The notes: a model not told the origin generated them from the letters alone. Counted from the first letter of the stretch, positions 53,480 through 64,000 are shown. The stretch is DNA of 64,000 nt from Pythium myriotylum (GCA_023091665.1 JALJCQ010000007.1:372001-436000), one strand, 5' to 3'. Numbers and translations are program-made.

Positions 53480-53960
53480 AAATTACTCTTGCTGTTTGAT
53501 TGCATACAATTCGTGCTCGTGTGCTGGCCACTTCACTTCAGTGTCGGACAGTTTGCGACTGTAGAAGCTCACGGGGTGATCGAATCCATCCACAACCTGG
53601 CTGAGGGCACCACCAACACAATACTTGGGCGCGTCGGTCGTCACGTGGAGCGGTATGACATATCTGGCAGCCGCAGCAGTAGTACGTTGACGACGGCTAC
53701 TTTGATCGAGTTGAAGGCATGTTGCCTCAATTCCACACGACAGAATTCTTCAACAACTCGGACAACGGAAAGACGAGGTCGGCATAGCCACCCACAAAAC
53801 GTCGATAGTACCCAGCCATCCCAAGGAATCGTTGCACATCTTTGGAGTTCTGTGGCGTTGGCCAGTCCGCGACCGCTTTCGCTAGGTAGAGGCTTAGTGC
53901 GTCGTAGATTGGGCGAGACTTGCACGACACGACACGATTAACAGCTCCAATACCGAGCAT
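53480..53960 (-). pseudogene. Ty3/gypsy RT thumb and RNase H fragment
   Basis: The minus strand gives DWPTPQNSKDVQRFLGMAGY and YRRFVGGYADLVFPLSELLK, the connection between RT and RNase H. After a frameshift near 53720 comes KYCVGGALSQVVDGFDHPVS, then FYSRKLSDTEVKWPAHEHEL and YAIKQQE, the RNase H core. Polymerase motifs and integrase are absent. It lies upstream of the gag on the same strand, the reverse of the normal order, so the two come from rearranged or separate copies. Confidence 0.8.
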
Positions 53961-53980
53961 ATCTGATTAGGTTTTTTTAT

Positions 53981-54297
53981 ACATGTTGTATTATACAACA
54001 TGTTCTACATACAATTTTTTGTATGGGTCACAAAAAAAGACGCGAGGTTAGCAACAAAATATCTGGCAATCGACTCCGAGATGACATGATTGGGACAGGA
54101 CGTCAGGACAGAATCGTGGTGATTGGGGTTAGAAAGAGAACACTATCGATGTGGACCAGTTGAATTATTTCTTTCCCATACGATTTTGCCTTCGAATCAT
54201 GACCAAAATATTCCCGCAGTGATACATATGATTTGTGTGGGAAAAACATGTTGTTTGATACAACATGTGACCACATGTTGTATAATACAAAATGTGG
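53981..54297. repeat. Possible MITE bounded by ACATGTTGTAT palindromes
   Basis: Perfect or near-perfect palindromes of ACATGTTGTAT lie at 53981-54003 on the left and at 54246-54268 and 54272-54297 on the right, about 240 bp apart. No coding sequence lies between them. Exact ends and target duplication were not determined. Confidence 0.5.
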
Positions 54298-54369
54298 TAA
54301 TGGAGCCGTTAATTTACCCTTTCCCTCGGAGGCTCCTCAACCATCTTTTTCGTCTTGACAATATGAAAT

Positions 54370-54660
54370 ACATAACATCAAATAAGTGTTGAGACTCACG
54401 AACCGTACAGACTCACTCGTCTTGCGAATGTCTTCACAACGTGATAATGACGAGAAGTATTCTGGCAGATGGAAAGTACTTTCGAAGCACTTTTTGTTCT
54501 TTAAAATCTTTGTCAATGATTATTGCACGACCATCGCATGCTTGCGGATTGTATTTGACAAATTGCGCTACATGCATCACCCATGTTGTCAATCGTCTCT
54601 CGTCGCACCAGAGAATGGCACACATGTTGGCCATGAGTTCCAAATACCAAAACATACCAA
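54370..54660 (-). pseudogene. Second MULE/ZSWIM-like transposase fragment
   Basis: The minus strand reads MFWYLELMANMCAILWCDER and AIIIDKDFKEQKVLRKYFPS, then ARILL, continuing after a frameshift as HYHVVKTFARRV. This matches the MULE domain of oomycete ZSWIM-like transposases, where the DKDF Asp is catalytic. The rest of the protein is missing. Confidence 0.55.
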
Positions 54661-55451
54661 AGAAAATCAGCCATCGCAGACCTGGTGTGGAATATCAGTA
54701 GCTCACCTTGCCGAACACATCATGTATCACAAGGCTAAGCAGGATCTACTTGCTCCGATTCGTAGCGTGGGTAGAGTCAACCATCAGAACCTCTGGTCCT
54801 GCTGAGAAGAACCGTTGCATTCGACCCGATTGAAACTGTTTGGGCTTCTTTCTGTTCGAAATCTGCCAGCCCATTTGCCGGCAGTCTGAAAAAATCGATC
54901 CAAAGTGGCATCAAGTCGATCCTCGACCGTTGTACCGGCCGTCTCCTCTCCCTTGATCTCAGCGATAAGATTGTGATATCGCGTTTCTTGGTTGGTTTGC
55001 CTATTCATGCAAATCAGTATCAAGAACGCGGTGAAAACATTATCGCGACCTCACCAGTTTGTTCGCGGAGAGACGTGAGCAGCCCATGAGGTGTTGCATC
55101 GGCTCTTAGCATGCCAGATGATACCTCTTGCTTCAGTACAGAGGTCTTAGGAAGGCAGACCTTCCATGATTAATTGTAGAGCTCCGGCGATAAAGCATGA
55201 GTATGGCCTTCAATCGCAGTCCACCTAATAACAAGCCTCTTTCCATCGCGGACCAATCTCGCATTTAATCGTGCCGTACACCCGGTGTAACGCATAAAAC
55301 GTCGACGTCGGCTCTGCTTCTCGTCAAGATCATAATCCTCTTCTCTTTAAAGTTGGGATTCCATCGCACGAGTGCACGTCCACGTTTGTGCATACTTGAT
55401 CCAGTCAACAGGAAGCCTACGGTTCTCTTTCTTTATCTCATCGTGTCCGGA
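54661..55451. other. No supported gene
   Basis: Short open frames on the minus strand (54784-55023) are unassigned. The right part includes the left flank of the piggyBac relic; its terminal repeat was not identified with certainty. Confidence 0.35.
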
Positions 55452-57489
55452 ACGGTCAAATTTGACCGTTTTCGTCAAAAAATCGGATGTTTTTGGCCAT
55501 TTTGACGTAGGACGTCCGATTCGTCCAACGAAACCGCGATATTTGGCCACGTCACGTTCCGAGCTTTCTCGCACAATAATCCGCTTGTCAATCCGAGCAG
55601 TGAGCGCCGAGAACCATTGCTCCAACCACTCGCTCCCCAGCAAAATGGACCCTTCGAACAACAGGGACGAGCTCAACGTTGAGTTTCTGAATGTTACGCG
55701 CCTCCTGCTCGATATGCGATGGGGAACGGACGACGACACCACCTCGACAATTGACCAACCTCGCGGGCTACGAGCCCTTCTCGAGTCCCATGCCGATGCA
55801 CCAAGGGCAGGCCATGCTGCCGCTCGACATGCGACTCCAGACGCTGACTCCAGCCAACGTGTTCTTCTTACTGTGGACATGGTCAGACGTCGCAACCATC
55901 GTCAAGAACACCAACGCGTACGCGCGAAGGAAAAACCGCCTCTGGAAGGAACTAGACGAGCACGAGCTCGTGTCATGGCTCGGCATCGTGGTGTACATGG
56001 GAGTATTCAACGTCTCAAGACCGCGCGACTGCTGGAAGACCGACGAGCGTTACCCTAAGTTTCCGTTTGTGTCATTCATGACCCGAGATCGATTCCAAGA
56101 CATCAAGAGCAACCTACACGTCGCCCCCGTCAGCCGTAGCGGTGACCAAGAGATGAGCAAGTGGTACAGTAAGATCGAGCCGCTAAGCAGTAATCTACAG
56201 TGCTTTCAAGAAGTACTACGTGCCACCGACGAATGTGAGTTTTGATGAGATGATGATCCGATTCTCCGGTCGCAGCACGCACACCGTTCGCGTTCGCAAC
56301 AAACCCATTTCGGAAGGGTATAAGGTCATCTCTTTGTGTGGGCGTGGGTACTGCTACGCGTTCGAATACGTCTCGCGCATCGAGAAGAGCGACATTCCGC
56401 ATGTCGAGGGCCTATCAGAGACGGGCAGCATCGTCGTTCGTCTATGTGCTCAGCTACCGCGCACGGCACGGCAATTCAACGTCTACATGGACAACTTCTA
56501 CTCCAGCACTCCTCTCTTTGAGCACCTGCGCGCTATGGGGATCGGTGCTTGCGGCACGGTGCGATTGAACTCAGCGTCGTACCCGAAAGAAATGAGCATC
56601 CGCGGCTCTGGAGGAAAGTTTGATTGGAATACGCTCATGGTGAAACAAGTCGGAAACGCGCTCGTCGTTTGCTGGATTGACAACGGACCCGTCCAACATT
56701 TGACAACAATTCACGACGTCAAGGGCGAGAAGTGGTTCGTCAAGCGCAATCGCCGTCGACCGAGACAAACGTCGTCAAATGCCGCGACTGTGCGGAAAGT
56801 GTTTGGTGGCAACGTGCGGCTGGAGCTCGCCATCCAAAAACTCGTGGACGACTACAACCACAACATGAATGGCGTCGACATTGCTGACCAGTATCGCACG
56901 TACTACCTTCTGCAGCTCACGTCGTCGAGGACATGGCTGCCTCTTTTTTTTGGCTACTCGACACCGCGATCGTGAACGCGCTCATCATCTACAGATCGGC
57001 CAACCCGAGCGTCAAGGTCGAGCATAAGGCATTTCGCATTCAGCTAGCATGGGATCTCATGCTTGAGGGCATGCGGGCCAACCGCTTCGCGTCGAGAAAG
57101 CGGCCCGCCCCGGAGCCGCCGCTCGCGCCAACAAGTAGCCGCGTGTACGTGTCTGGGAAAACTGAACTACCACCATGCCGTCGCGCCCCAGCCCTTCACT
57201 GTCCGACGTTCGGCACCAAGCGCCACCGCTGTTTTCTGTGTCGTGTGGAGCAGTTCAGAGCGCCGCGGGCGGGGGCGGGAACGAGCCGAAATCCGATCAC
57301 CAGACCAATGTCTCGTGCAGCTACTGCAGCTTGCCGATGTGCCTATCTCAAAAGCGGAATTGTTTCGAGCGATTTCACTCGATGTAAGACATATTGTCAT
57401 TCTTTTTTTGTACCACAATTGGATGATGCACTCCTTCTTTGCACAAATATCTCGATTTTTGTATTGGATTTACGGTCAGATTTGACCGT
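55452..57489 (+). mobile_element. piggyBac element core with subterminal palindromes
   Basis: ACGGTCAAATTTGACCGT at 55452-55469 and ACGGTCAGATTTGACCGT at 57472-57489 flank the transposase reading frame almost symmetrically. They are probably subterminal binding sites. TTAA-flanked termini were not located. Confidence 0.55.
55644..57388 (+). pseudogene. piggyBac transposase (PGBD/DDE_Tnp_1_7), frameshifted
   Basis: ATG at 55644 (MDPSNNRDELNVEFLNV) starts an acidic N-terminus. After frame changes near 55740 and 56210 the core is clear. FFLLWTWSDVATIVKNTNAY, ELVSWLGIVVYMGVFN and DCWKTDERYPKFPFVSFMTR lead to the three catalytic Asp positions in NVSFDEMMIRFSGRS, QFNVYMDNFYSSTPLF and NHNMNGVDIADQYRTYYL. 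A further shift near 56930 leads to a Cys-rich tail (HRCFLCRVEQF, then VSCSYCSLPMCLSQKRNCFE after another shift), the zinc finger usual in piggyBac proteins. All catalytic residues are retained, but at least three frameshifts disable the copy. Confidence 0.8.
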
Positions 57490-57889
57490 TTGCCGTCGGA
57501 CACAAAGAGATAGCAGCGTTTCGTGTTTCTATGCTAGTGCTTGTGCGCTGCTTCCAAAGCTGACACGTCGCCTGTGTGAACCTTTCAATCAATTCATTCC
57601 CTCCATCCCAAGATGCCCGATCATTTTCCAGCTCACAAGCGAGTTCACCCCAGACAATTCTGGGTCTCCAAACCGTAATACGTTCTGAGGTATGTTGAAC
57701 GGTTCTTGACTTAGTCCACTCTAACTGGTTGGGTTACTCACTGTAGAACCGGCTCGCTGTTTTCGTTTCTTGGATGCGACCTTTGCAGCAATCGATTTTC
57801 GCTTACTATGAATATTTGGTAGATGTTTGGTTGAGTTTGGTTTCTTCACACAAACAGATGCACGTCGAGCTTTTTGCTTGATAGTCGGT
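57490..57889. other. No supported gene
   Basis: This is the right flank of the piggyBac relic up to the MITE. The sequence is AT-rich and I recognise no element. Confidence 0.35.
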
Positions 57890-58284
57890 AAGGTTTTTTT
57901 GGGTCAGATTTCGACCGGGTCAACTGATTCGACCCAGTATATAATTGTAAATAATATCCATGACCGCCGCTGATCGCGGCGGGGCGCTAAGCCGCGCCCG
58001 CTGCGCTAGAGCGCTCCCTAGTCGCCGACCTCCGCTTCGCTCCGGTGGCTCCATAATAGATAGACCCTCCCCGGGGAGCCTATGTACTCCGCGCTACGCG
58101 CCGCGCCCCCGACCTCCGCTTCGCTGCGGTGGGGCTCCGCTCTCTAAGCGCTCACAGACCATTTGTCGTCAGTGTAATTACGTACAATCTTATTGTCTAC
58201 CTGTAGATATTAATTTGAATATTTATGTAATTAATATTGGGTCGAATCAGTTGACCCGGTCGACATCTGACCCAAAAAAATCTT
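57890..58284. mobile_element. MITE with about 48-bp terminal inverted repeats and a GC-rich core
   Basis: The left end AAGGTTTTTTTGGGTCAGAT and the right end read inward AAGATTTTTTTGGGTCAGAT continue in parallel through CGACCGGGTCAACTGATTCG with only two differences. The inner flanks are AT-rich. The core (57965-58155) is strikingly GC-rich, with hairpins and two copies of GACCTCCGCTTCGCT followed by CGGTGG. No transposase is encoded. A target duplication could not be fixed. Confidence 0.8.
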
Positions 58285-58701
58285 CTTCGTGATAGTGTTG
58301 GCACTCTTTGCGATTTTTGCAGCACTCTACCCTGCAATTTTCTTTGACACCTTTGGCAGTGGTGGAAACTCTGTGTCAGACTCTATGTCGTCATTTGAGC
58401 TGGCTTGATCATAAGCCTGGTCGCTCTCAGAATTCTGCTCGGACTTTGAGTAGTTAATTGAACTTACGTCGGACCCGTCTTTGCAATTAAAGGGCGAATG
58501 TCAACTCTGCAGACCTTCTTCAAGCTCGTGTTTCAATGTATCGACTGTTATCGGCTTCGGTTAGGGTCGTCTCGTGCGTGAACAACCGTCTCTTCACAAT
58601 GAGAGCGGAAAGTGCACCTTTGGCAAAATTACTTAGATAACCCTTTCCTTATCCTCAGCTTCGGTTCCTGTTTTGATTGTTTTCGCCTGAATGAAAGATA
58701 A
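58285..58701. other. No supported gene
   Basis: There is no recognisable coding frame or repeat. Confidence 0.35.
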
Positions 58702-58752
58702 TAAAATCCCGAACATTTGGTGCACATTGTGCACCAAACGTTCAGGATTTTA
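58702..58752. repeat. 51-bp near-perfect palindrome
   Basis: TAAAATCCCGAACATTTGGT and the following GCACA pair with the right half with two mismatches in 25 positions. The centre is GTGCACATTGTGCAC. It would extrude as a long hairpin. Confidence 0.85.
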
Positions 58753-59588
58753 GTGTTGGTTATCACCAAAGGCTTTTGGTATGCCTATCCGTATCCAGCA
58801 CAACATTTCGAAATGGCCATGTTCCCTCCCAAAGTGGACGAGGCCGGCAAAGTGTGGTTTTTGAGCTTGCATCCTTTAATATTTAGTTGGCACACCGGTC
58901 ACCGCGAATAGTCTGTGCAAATAATTAGTCTCAAACACCAATTAGTCGCACAAAAACTATTTAATGTGTCAGCTCTGGTCCCGGACTAATCGGTGTGCAA
59001 CAAATTGTACCTTCTAGAGAAAATTCAGTACGATGGTAGCAGTTCAGCGCGAGCTTTTACCCCGTTGGGCCGATTGCCTCCACTCCCCGTGGCGGTTGTC
59101 GCTGCGTACCACCACCAAACCGCTTTCACCGCATTGTTCGAACCGACCGCCCAAGCGTACCGCCCAACAACAGGTCCGACCTCTCCCGTTCTCCCCATGT
59201 CCCCCCTTTTTCCCTGGTATAAGTGATTTGTTTTAAATAATACACTGGACCTGTTCTCATGAAACATCACTGACATTAAATACCGACATAAAGTACTCTG
59301 AATGAATGACGCGCATTTACTCTGATGGTTCAAAAAGCTGTAAACCTGAGGCCAGTTCCATCTTTTCCTAAAACTATGCAAACTACCCTACTATACCCTA
59401 CCCTATACTGTACCTTATCTGCAGGGAAGATTCCAAACCACAGCACCAGATTGTTCCTCTTGAGAGTACGGACCATTCAGTGTGTGGAATAAACGGACTA
59501 AATAGGAACTTGGTCCCTACATCATTTAGTCCTTGTGGTAGTAATAAGTGTGTATTCGCTAAAGTACGCCTCACGCGTCGGGGTCGGA
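58753..59588. other. No supported gene
   Basis: Weak open frames only. The right portion (from about 59400) may belong to the LTR side of the minus-strand gypsy that follows, but no boundary is seen. Confidence 0.35.
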
Positions 59589-60060
59589 CTATACGTGGTG
59601 ACCGATGTAGTCGACTATCCAGCTACATGGAATTGGCGCGGTAGAAACCATGTGAATCCAATCGTCATCATGGAGCTGGATTGAAGGTGACTTTTGAAAA
59701 GCAGCCACCAGAGCTGCATAGTTCTTGCCATATATTTTTTTTTTTAGCGATCGGGGGGGGGGGGGGGGGGGGTTTGGGTTGTGAGTACGGTACTTACTCG
59801 AACCAGAGCTTTCCCCCAGATAAAGGAATTCCCGATGCATTGCCTCATTGCGATCACGGAAGGTCTCAGCCCATGGCCGAGGTACGATCTTGCCACCTTC
59901 GACCTGTTGGCATAACAGACACCATCGCAGGAATTTCAAAATGAGTCCCTCGAGTTTTATCAAATAGAAAATCTCCTTGATGTGGTTGATCACAATAGCC
60001 TTCCCCCTGTTCCGCAGTGAGAGATAATCAAAATGCGACAAATCAGATCACGTTCGTTGG
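59589..60060 (-). pseudogene. Gypsy integrase fragment with G run
   Basis: The minus strand reads SHFDYLSLRNRGKAIVINHI, then FLRWCLLCQQVEGGKIVPRP and EAMHREFLYLGESSGSSKY, the zinc-binding and start-of-core region of a Ty3/gypsy integrase. The frame then meets a 20-base G run (plus strand 59753-59772, read as prolines) and continues as KNYAALVAAFQKSPS to a stop at 59589. Most of the catalytic core is missing. Confidence 0.6.
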
Positions 60061-60122
60061 ACGGCACCCACAGGCGCCCGTCCCGTACAAGCAGGCCGTG
60101 TTCGTTGTGTGTGAGTCCTAGG

Positions 60123-60760
60123 TCACGTGCTACCGACGTGTTTCGCCTTGTGCAGCTGCGACTCGGCAAGTGCTGGCCAGACGAAACCGTCGTCGTCGAA
60201 CGGCCGCAGAACGTGAATCGCCTGTTGCTTCTCCTTCTGGGTCATAACGCGTCGGAACACCTTACGTGTCACCACACGACGCCCTGCCCACCGACTGATC
60301 ATGTCGGCGCAGACGTTCTTGATCCCTTCAATATGATCAATCTCATAGCGGCACCCGATGAGTTTGGTAGCCCCTCTTAGCAGTTTACCGCGCACATGCT
60401 TCTTTGTCTCAGTCGTAGGTACAAAGGTGTCAATAAGGTTGCGGTAGTCGCAGAATAATCGGAATCCCTTTGGTCGCATCAACAAGTACGAGAACTTATC
60501 ACACGCGTGCACAATCGGGGAACCTTTTTTTCGAAACGACGCTCCAGTTGCGTTGAGACCCTTCGAAAGAACCGCTCACACACACTAGGAGCTGATGAGA
60601 CTTCTCGGTTGCACACGTGCCGTGCCTCCAGTCCCCGACTTGAGTCACGATCGCTGACCACCCAGTATCTGATGCATCAGTAAAAAGGCACGTTGCCGCA
60701 TGCTCAGATGGATGAGCTAGCTCAGCACTACTCGCAATAGCACACTTCAAGTCCGTGTTA
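60123..60760 (-). pseudogene. Gypsy RNase H and connection domain
   Basis: CLFTDASDTGWSAIVTQVGD (about 60690-60630) is the RNase H start. After frame changes come FRLFCDYRNLIDTFVP and YEIDHIEGIKNVCADMISRW, the end of RNase H and the link to integrase, to about 60123. It is collinear with the integrase below and the RT above on the same strand. Confidence 0.7.
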
Positions 60761-60851
60761 CACTACCGTCCATCACTAGTGAATTCAATCCATATAGCAG
60801 GACCTGCCCTTTTGTCTTTCTTCCGCCCTGCAAGGATTGGTCCAGCCGCTG

Positions 60852-61640
60852 CTAAAGCGGTCGTACCAGACGTTCGTAGTCGACCATTGTCTCTCGGGTC
60901 GGCTCGGGCATGCTAGAGAGTGAGCTGATGCGCTCTGGGTCGTGCTTCACCCCATCACCTGATATTATCTTACCACACCATCGAACTTCCTTCTGATACA
61001 GTGAGCTCTTTTTCACACTCAGCTTCCGACCGAAAAAGTTGAGCAAACCAAAGAACTCTTCAAGCTTCACAAGGTACGTGTTGATATCCGCGGCGTAGAG
61101 GAGCAGATCGTCGATGCAGATCAGCATGTGTTTATACAGTAGTGTCTTGAAGCATTCCTCCATGGTTTGCTGGAAGTAGAAAGCGGCGTCGCCGCATCCT
61201 TGGGGGACACGAGTCGGTGTGTACATGTTGGAGTCGGTCATATAGGAGAGCAACTTTTGGGATTCTTCTGCCAACGGGAGCTTCTAAAAGCCTTTCAAGG
61301 AATCAAATACTCCAAAGTGCTGCATACCATGCACGTGTTCCGTGATCACGCGTAGGATCGGCGTCGCGGCGAGCACCAGCATCTGACAATTGACCGACCT
61401 ATAGTCGGCAGTCTGCCTGTACTCGTCGATGCCCGGCTTCTTCGCGGGAAGAACCGGGCACACCCATCAACTGCTCTTGTTCTCACGAAACCAACCCAGG
61501 CGCACCAACTCATCGTTCAATTCCTGCATGAACTTTTGTAGGGGTGGTGGATACGCCAGTGGTTTTGCCTTATACGGTTTTGCTCCGTCCTTCGATCGGA
61601 CTTTCAACGACGGTACTTGAACCGGTGGATCTCGACCAGG
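60852..61640 (-). pseudogene. Gypsy reverse transcriptase, degraded
   Basis: The minus strand starts with VQVPSLKVRSKDGAKPYKAK and FMQELNDELVRLGWFRENKS, then degenerates, then recovers LAEESQKLLSYMTDSNMYTP, RVPQGCGDAAFYFQQTMEEC and KHMLICIDDLLLYA, in which IDD is the catalytic pair, followed by GRKLSVKKSSLYQKEVRWCG. Several frameshifts separate these blocks. Confidence 0.75.
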
Positions 61641-61658
61641 CGCGAATAGCCAAATGTC

Positions 61659-62219
61659 TTAGAGGTAAACCACACGTTTCAATACGTCGAACAGTTCCAC
61701 AAGAAATCCGTTGTCTAATGCTCGCTGCAACAAAATCTCCACAGCCTCCGTCAGTTCTGCTCGATCGGCCTGGTCGAGTCTCTCGTCATTATCGAAAGGG
61801 ATCGGATCGTCTTGGTTCGACGGATTAGGTGCAGCACGCGCCTCAAGTTGATGTTGGATGTCGATACCCAACGTCTTGAGCACATCCAGGCCGAGGATGA
61901 GCTCATCCTCTTCACACGCGAGGATGACACATTCGATCGGCTCCGCAATGTGAACTTTACCTGCTGCCGTGTAGAGAGTGATCTGTACCATGATACCTTG
62001 GGTACACATCAGCTCACCACCACCAACAACCTTGCCTTCGATCGGCTCAGGTAAGTCGTAGATCACAATGGACCGCATCAACGCGAGCAAACGGCTCATA
62101 AGTTTGCGACTCAGCAGCGTCCTGTCCGAACCCGTGTCTGCGCAATACGGCAACTGCAGCAGACCATTCAACTCGACCTGTCTCGCGTCGTCGCGGAGAC
62201 ACTTGCTGAGTCGCTTCAT
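61659..62219 (-). pseudogene. Gypsy aspartic protease region
   Basis: The minus-strand frame includes LPYCADTGSDRTLLSRKL (the DTGSD active-site motif of retroviral-type proteases) and CEEDELILGLDVLKTLGIDI, the second conserved hairpin. The stop at 61659 leaves it out of frame with the RT. It continues from the gag end above. Confidence 0.75.
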
Positions 62220-62725
62220 GTTCGCACGTTTCTTCTGCTTGCCGTTGTTCCTACGCGCCGCGGCACGCTCCTTCGACAGACGTTTCTTCCCTTCATCAGT
62301 CGCCTCGGTGCATGCTGACAGCCAGCGGTTGCCCTTGCACTTCAGACAGCCAGCAGCAGAGGTGATGACTCGTCAGGTTTCGAGTAGGCGTTGATGTTGC
62401 TGGCTTTGGTTTTTGCTTTTTCCCTTGCCTTTATTACCATCACTATCACGTCCACCCGGTTTCTTGTTGAAAGGTTTCCCCTTCTCCACACGTTGCTGCT
62501 TTGACGGCGTCTGACGTTCTGACTCGTCGCCCCGTCGCTTACGCTTGTTCCACAGGAAGGCCTCCTCGTGCGCGAGCGCTCGACCGGCGATGATCTTGTG
62601 GAGCTTCTTCTCGTCAGCGTTAGCCTCATGGCCCAACCATCTTGTCTCTTGAATGACTTCATGCTTCTGTGGTGATGTGGATTGAAAGAGAGAGGCCGCG
62701 GTCTCTCACCACCGTCTACCCCCAT
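62220..62725 (-). pseudogene. Gypsy gag C-terminal region
   Basis: The minus strand reads GHEANADEKKLHKIIAGRAL and AHEEAFLWNKRKRRGDESER, a Lys-rich stretch, then after a shift CLKCKGNRWLSAC, a partial zinc knuckle, and RRNNGKQKKRANMKRLSKCL leading into the protease. The upstream gag is not visible in the window. Confidence 0.55.
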
Positions 62726-63457
62726 GGATCCGACGGCTAAACCGTCCTGCAGGAGCTCCGGTTGGGGATCCAGAGGCCCCTAAGGTCCTTCATTGTGGGT
62801 CCCGAGTCCCAGAAGGAAAGGCGAAGGTTAAGCAAGACCAGGCTAAGTAGGCTAATATCTAGGGCACAGGTAGTAGGCGTAGGGTAGGTGCTGGATCTCG
62901 TGTCCCAGGTTCTGATTTTGCGTGGAACACCTGGATCCGGGGTTAGAACCGGATTTATGTGGACCACATAAGTTGGATCCGGACACGTGTCTGGTCGATA
63001 ACAAAAAAGTTGCGACCCCCCCCCTCCCTCAAGCTCAAGTCCCCAGCGAACAAGAGGGAAGGTCAGAGGCACGCGTCAGCTGCGGTCAAGGTCAGGAGAA
63101 TCCAGCGCGCCCCCCGCCTCATGCAGCTTCACCCCGCAAGTCCCTGGGTCCACAATAAAATTCCAGTGTCCCGAGACACTGTAGGAAGGTCAAGGTCGTT
63201 TTCAAGGTCGGATCCAAGGCTCGCGGCGCGGATCCTGTGTCAAGTCCTGCCGGTCGCTCTAAGCACCGGATCCAGGCCACGCCGCGCGTGTAACCGTTGC
63301 GGCGCGTATCTTCCGCTGAAGGCTCAACGGATCTTGTCTTCTCCGCGCTTGCAACGCGGGATCTTGAGTCCACGGTCCCAGAACGGTTACAAGACCAAAG
63401 AACTGGGGCGTTTGTGTCCAGGGTGCGGTTGTTACCGGATCCTGCACAGACGCTGAC
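62726..63457. repeat. GGATCC-rich non-coding repeat, possibly LTR or leader
   Basis: Eight GGATCC sites occur in about 750 bp (for example near 62725, 62766, 62933, 62975, 63210, 63231, 63269 and 63438). Frames are open by chance but show no domain. The region separates a minus-strand gypsy from a plus-strand one and could be an LTR or untranslated leader. Confidence 0.45.
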
Positions 63458-63819
63458 ATGGGAAGCGCTCACGCCCTTAGGCGATGGCGTTGTTTTGCTT
63501 GGCAGCCGTTCACACCGACAACTCGGCCCACAGTCGGTTCCGGCACCACCCAATCTATCACCACGCATGAGGAGGTGGCTGGAGTTCTTCGGTCAATTCG
63601 ACTTTGAGCTTGTGCACACCAAGGGCACGACTAATGTTGTCGCGGACACGCTCTCGCATGCTCCGGCCACTGTCACCACTGTGGGTTCCTTCATTTTTCA
63701 CTCCAAGTTTGAGACTTGTGCCTCCAAGTTATTGGTTGAGGGCGCCGGATCTTTCCTGCCGTTGCTCCAGTCTCCTCTGTCGGTTCGCTCTTCCTTCTTA
63801 GTGGTGGTGGTGGTGTAGG
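63458..63819 (+). pseudogene. Ty3/gypsy RNase H C-terminus, running toward the window end
   Basis: The plus strand reads LSPRMRRWLEFFGQFDFELV then HTKGTTNVVADTLSHAPA, the conserved end of gypsy RNase H, followed by sequence that should lead to integrase. The frame stops at 63819 just before a run of 15 G (63824-63838). Nothing further is assigned up to 64000. Orientation is opposite to the gypsy at 59.6-62.7 kb. Confidence 0.75.
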
Positions 63820-64000
63820 GGGAGGGGGGGGGGGGGGGTTCTCAACAAATCGCTTCACCAATTGACTCGGAGTGAGGTCGATTCACCGACATCGTCAAGA
63901 ACTCCTGTCGGCGAAGAATCTGAAGGCGACGAGCACGAACACAATGTGGTCAGGACCACGCAACCCACAATCGAAGCCAGTCCGCTATCAGCATCGGACT

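Overview
The window is nuclear DNA of an oomycete, most likely from the Phytophthora/Pythium side of the group. The evidence: a transglutaminase elicitor with a Pep-13-like motif fused to PAN/Apple domains; an oomycete-type initiator upstream of it; GC-rich genes with very short GT-AG introns; a CEP104 gene, as expected of an organism that makes flagellated zoospores; and oomycete-style transposons, including Crypton, Helitron, Merlin, piggyBac, MULE and pogo.

Layout. Positions 1-22.9 kb are almost entirely degraded or nested mobile elements: a pogo-like transposase, a copia end, a Merlin/IS1016-like transposase with introns, a hAT (BED plus DUF659), a piggyBac fragment, a gypsy LTR region, a Crypton tyrosine recombinase, a broken Helitron flanked by two identical 350-bp direct repeats, and a compact pogo-like element with its TA target duplication intact. 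Positions 22.9-49 kb form a gene island. It holds the secreted transglutaminase elicitor, a PWWP/TFIIS-N (HDGF/LEDGF-like) protein, Pescadillo (PES1), a DHX37/Dhr1 RNA helicase, CEP104, the Paf1-complex subunit RTF1, and three GT71-type putative mannosyltransferases. Two of the three GT71 genes form a near-perfect 1.9-kb inverted duplication around a LINE-like fragment. Positions 49-64 kb return to repeats: gypsy pieces, a MULE inserted with an 11-bp duplication, a piggyBac relic, a MITE with long terminal repeats, and a gypsy gag-pol relic on the minus strand next to a second gypsy on the plus strand.

How the genes relate. PES1 (60S assembly) and DHX37 (U3/small-subunit processome) are divergent across 270 bp. 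CEP104 and RTF1 are divergent across 239 bp. Most island genes serve basic nuclear or cellular functions. The elicitor sits at the edge of the island beside the transposon-rich side, as is common for host-interaction genes in oomycetes. CDS coordinates of spliced genes give the full span; exon boundaries, inferred from splice sites and frame, are in the evidence text.
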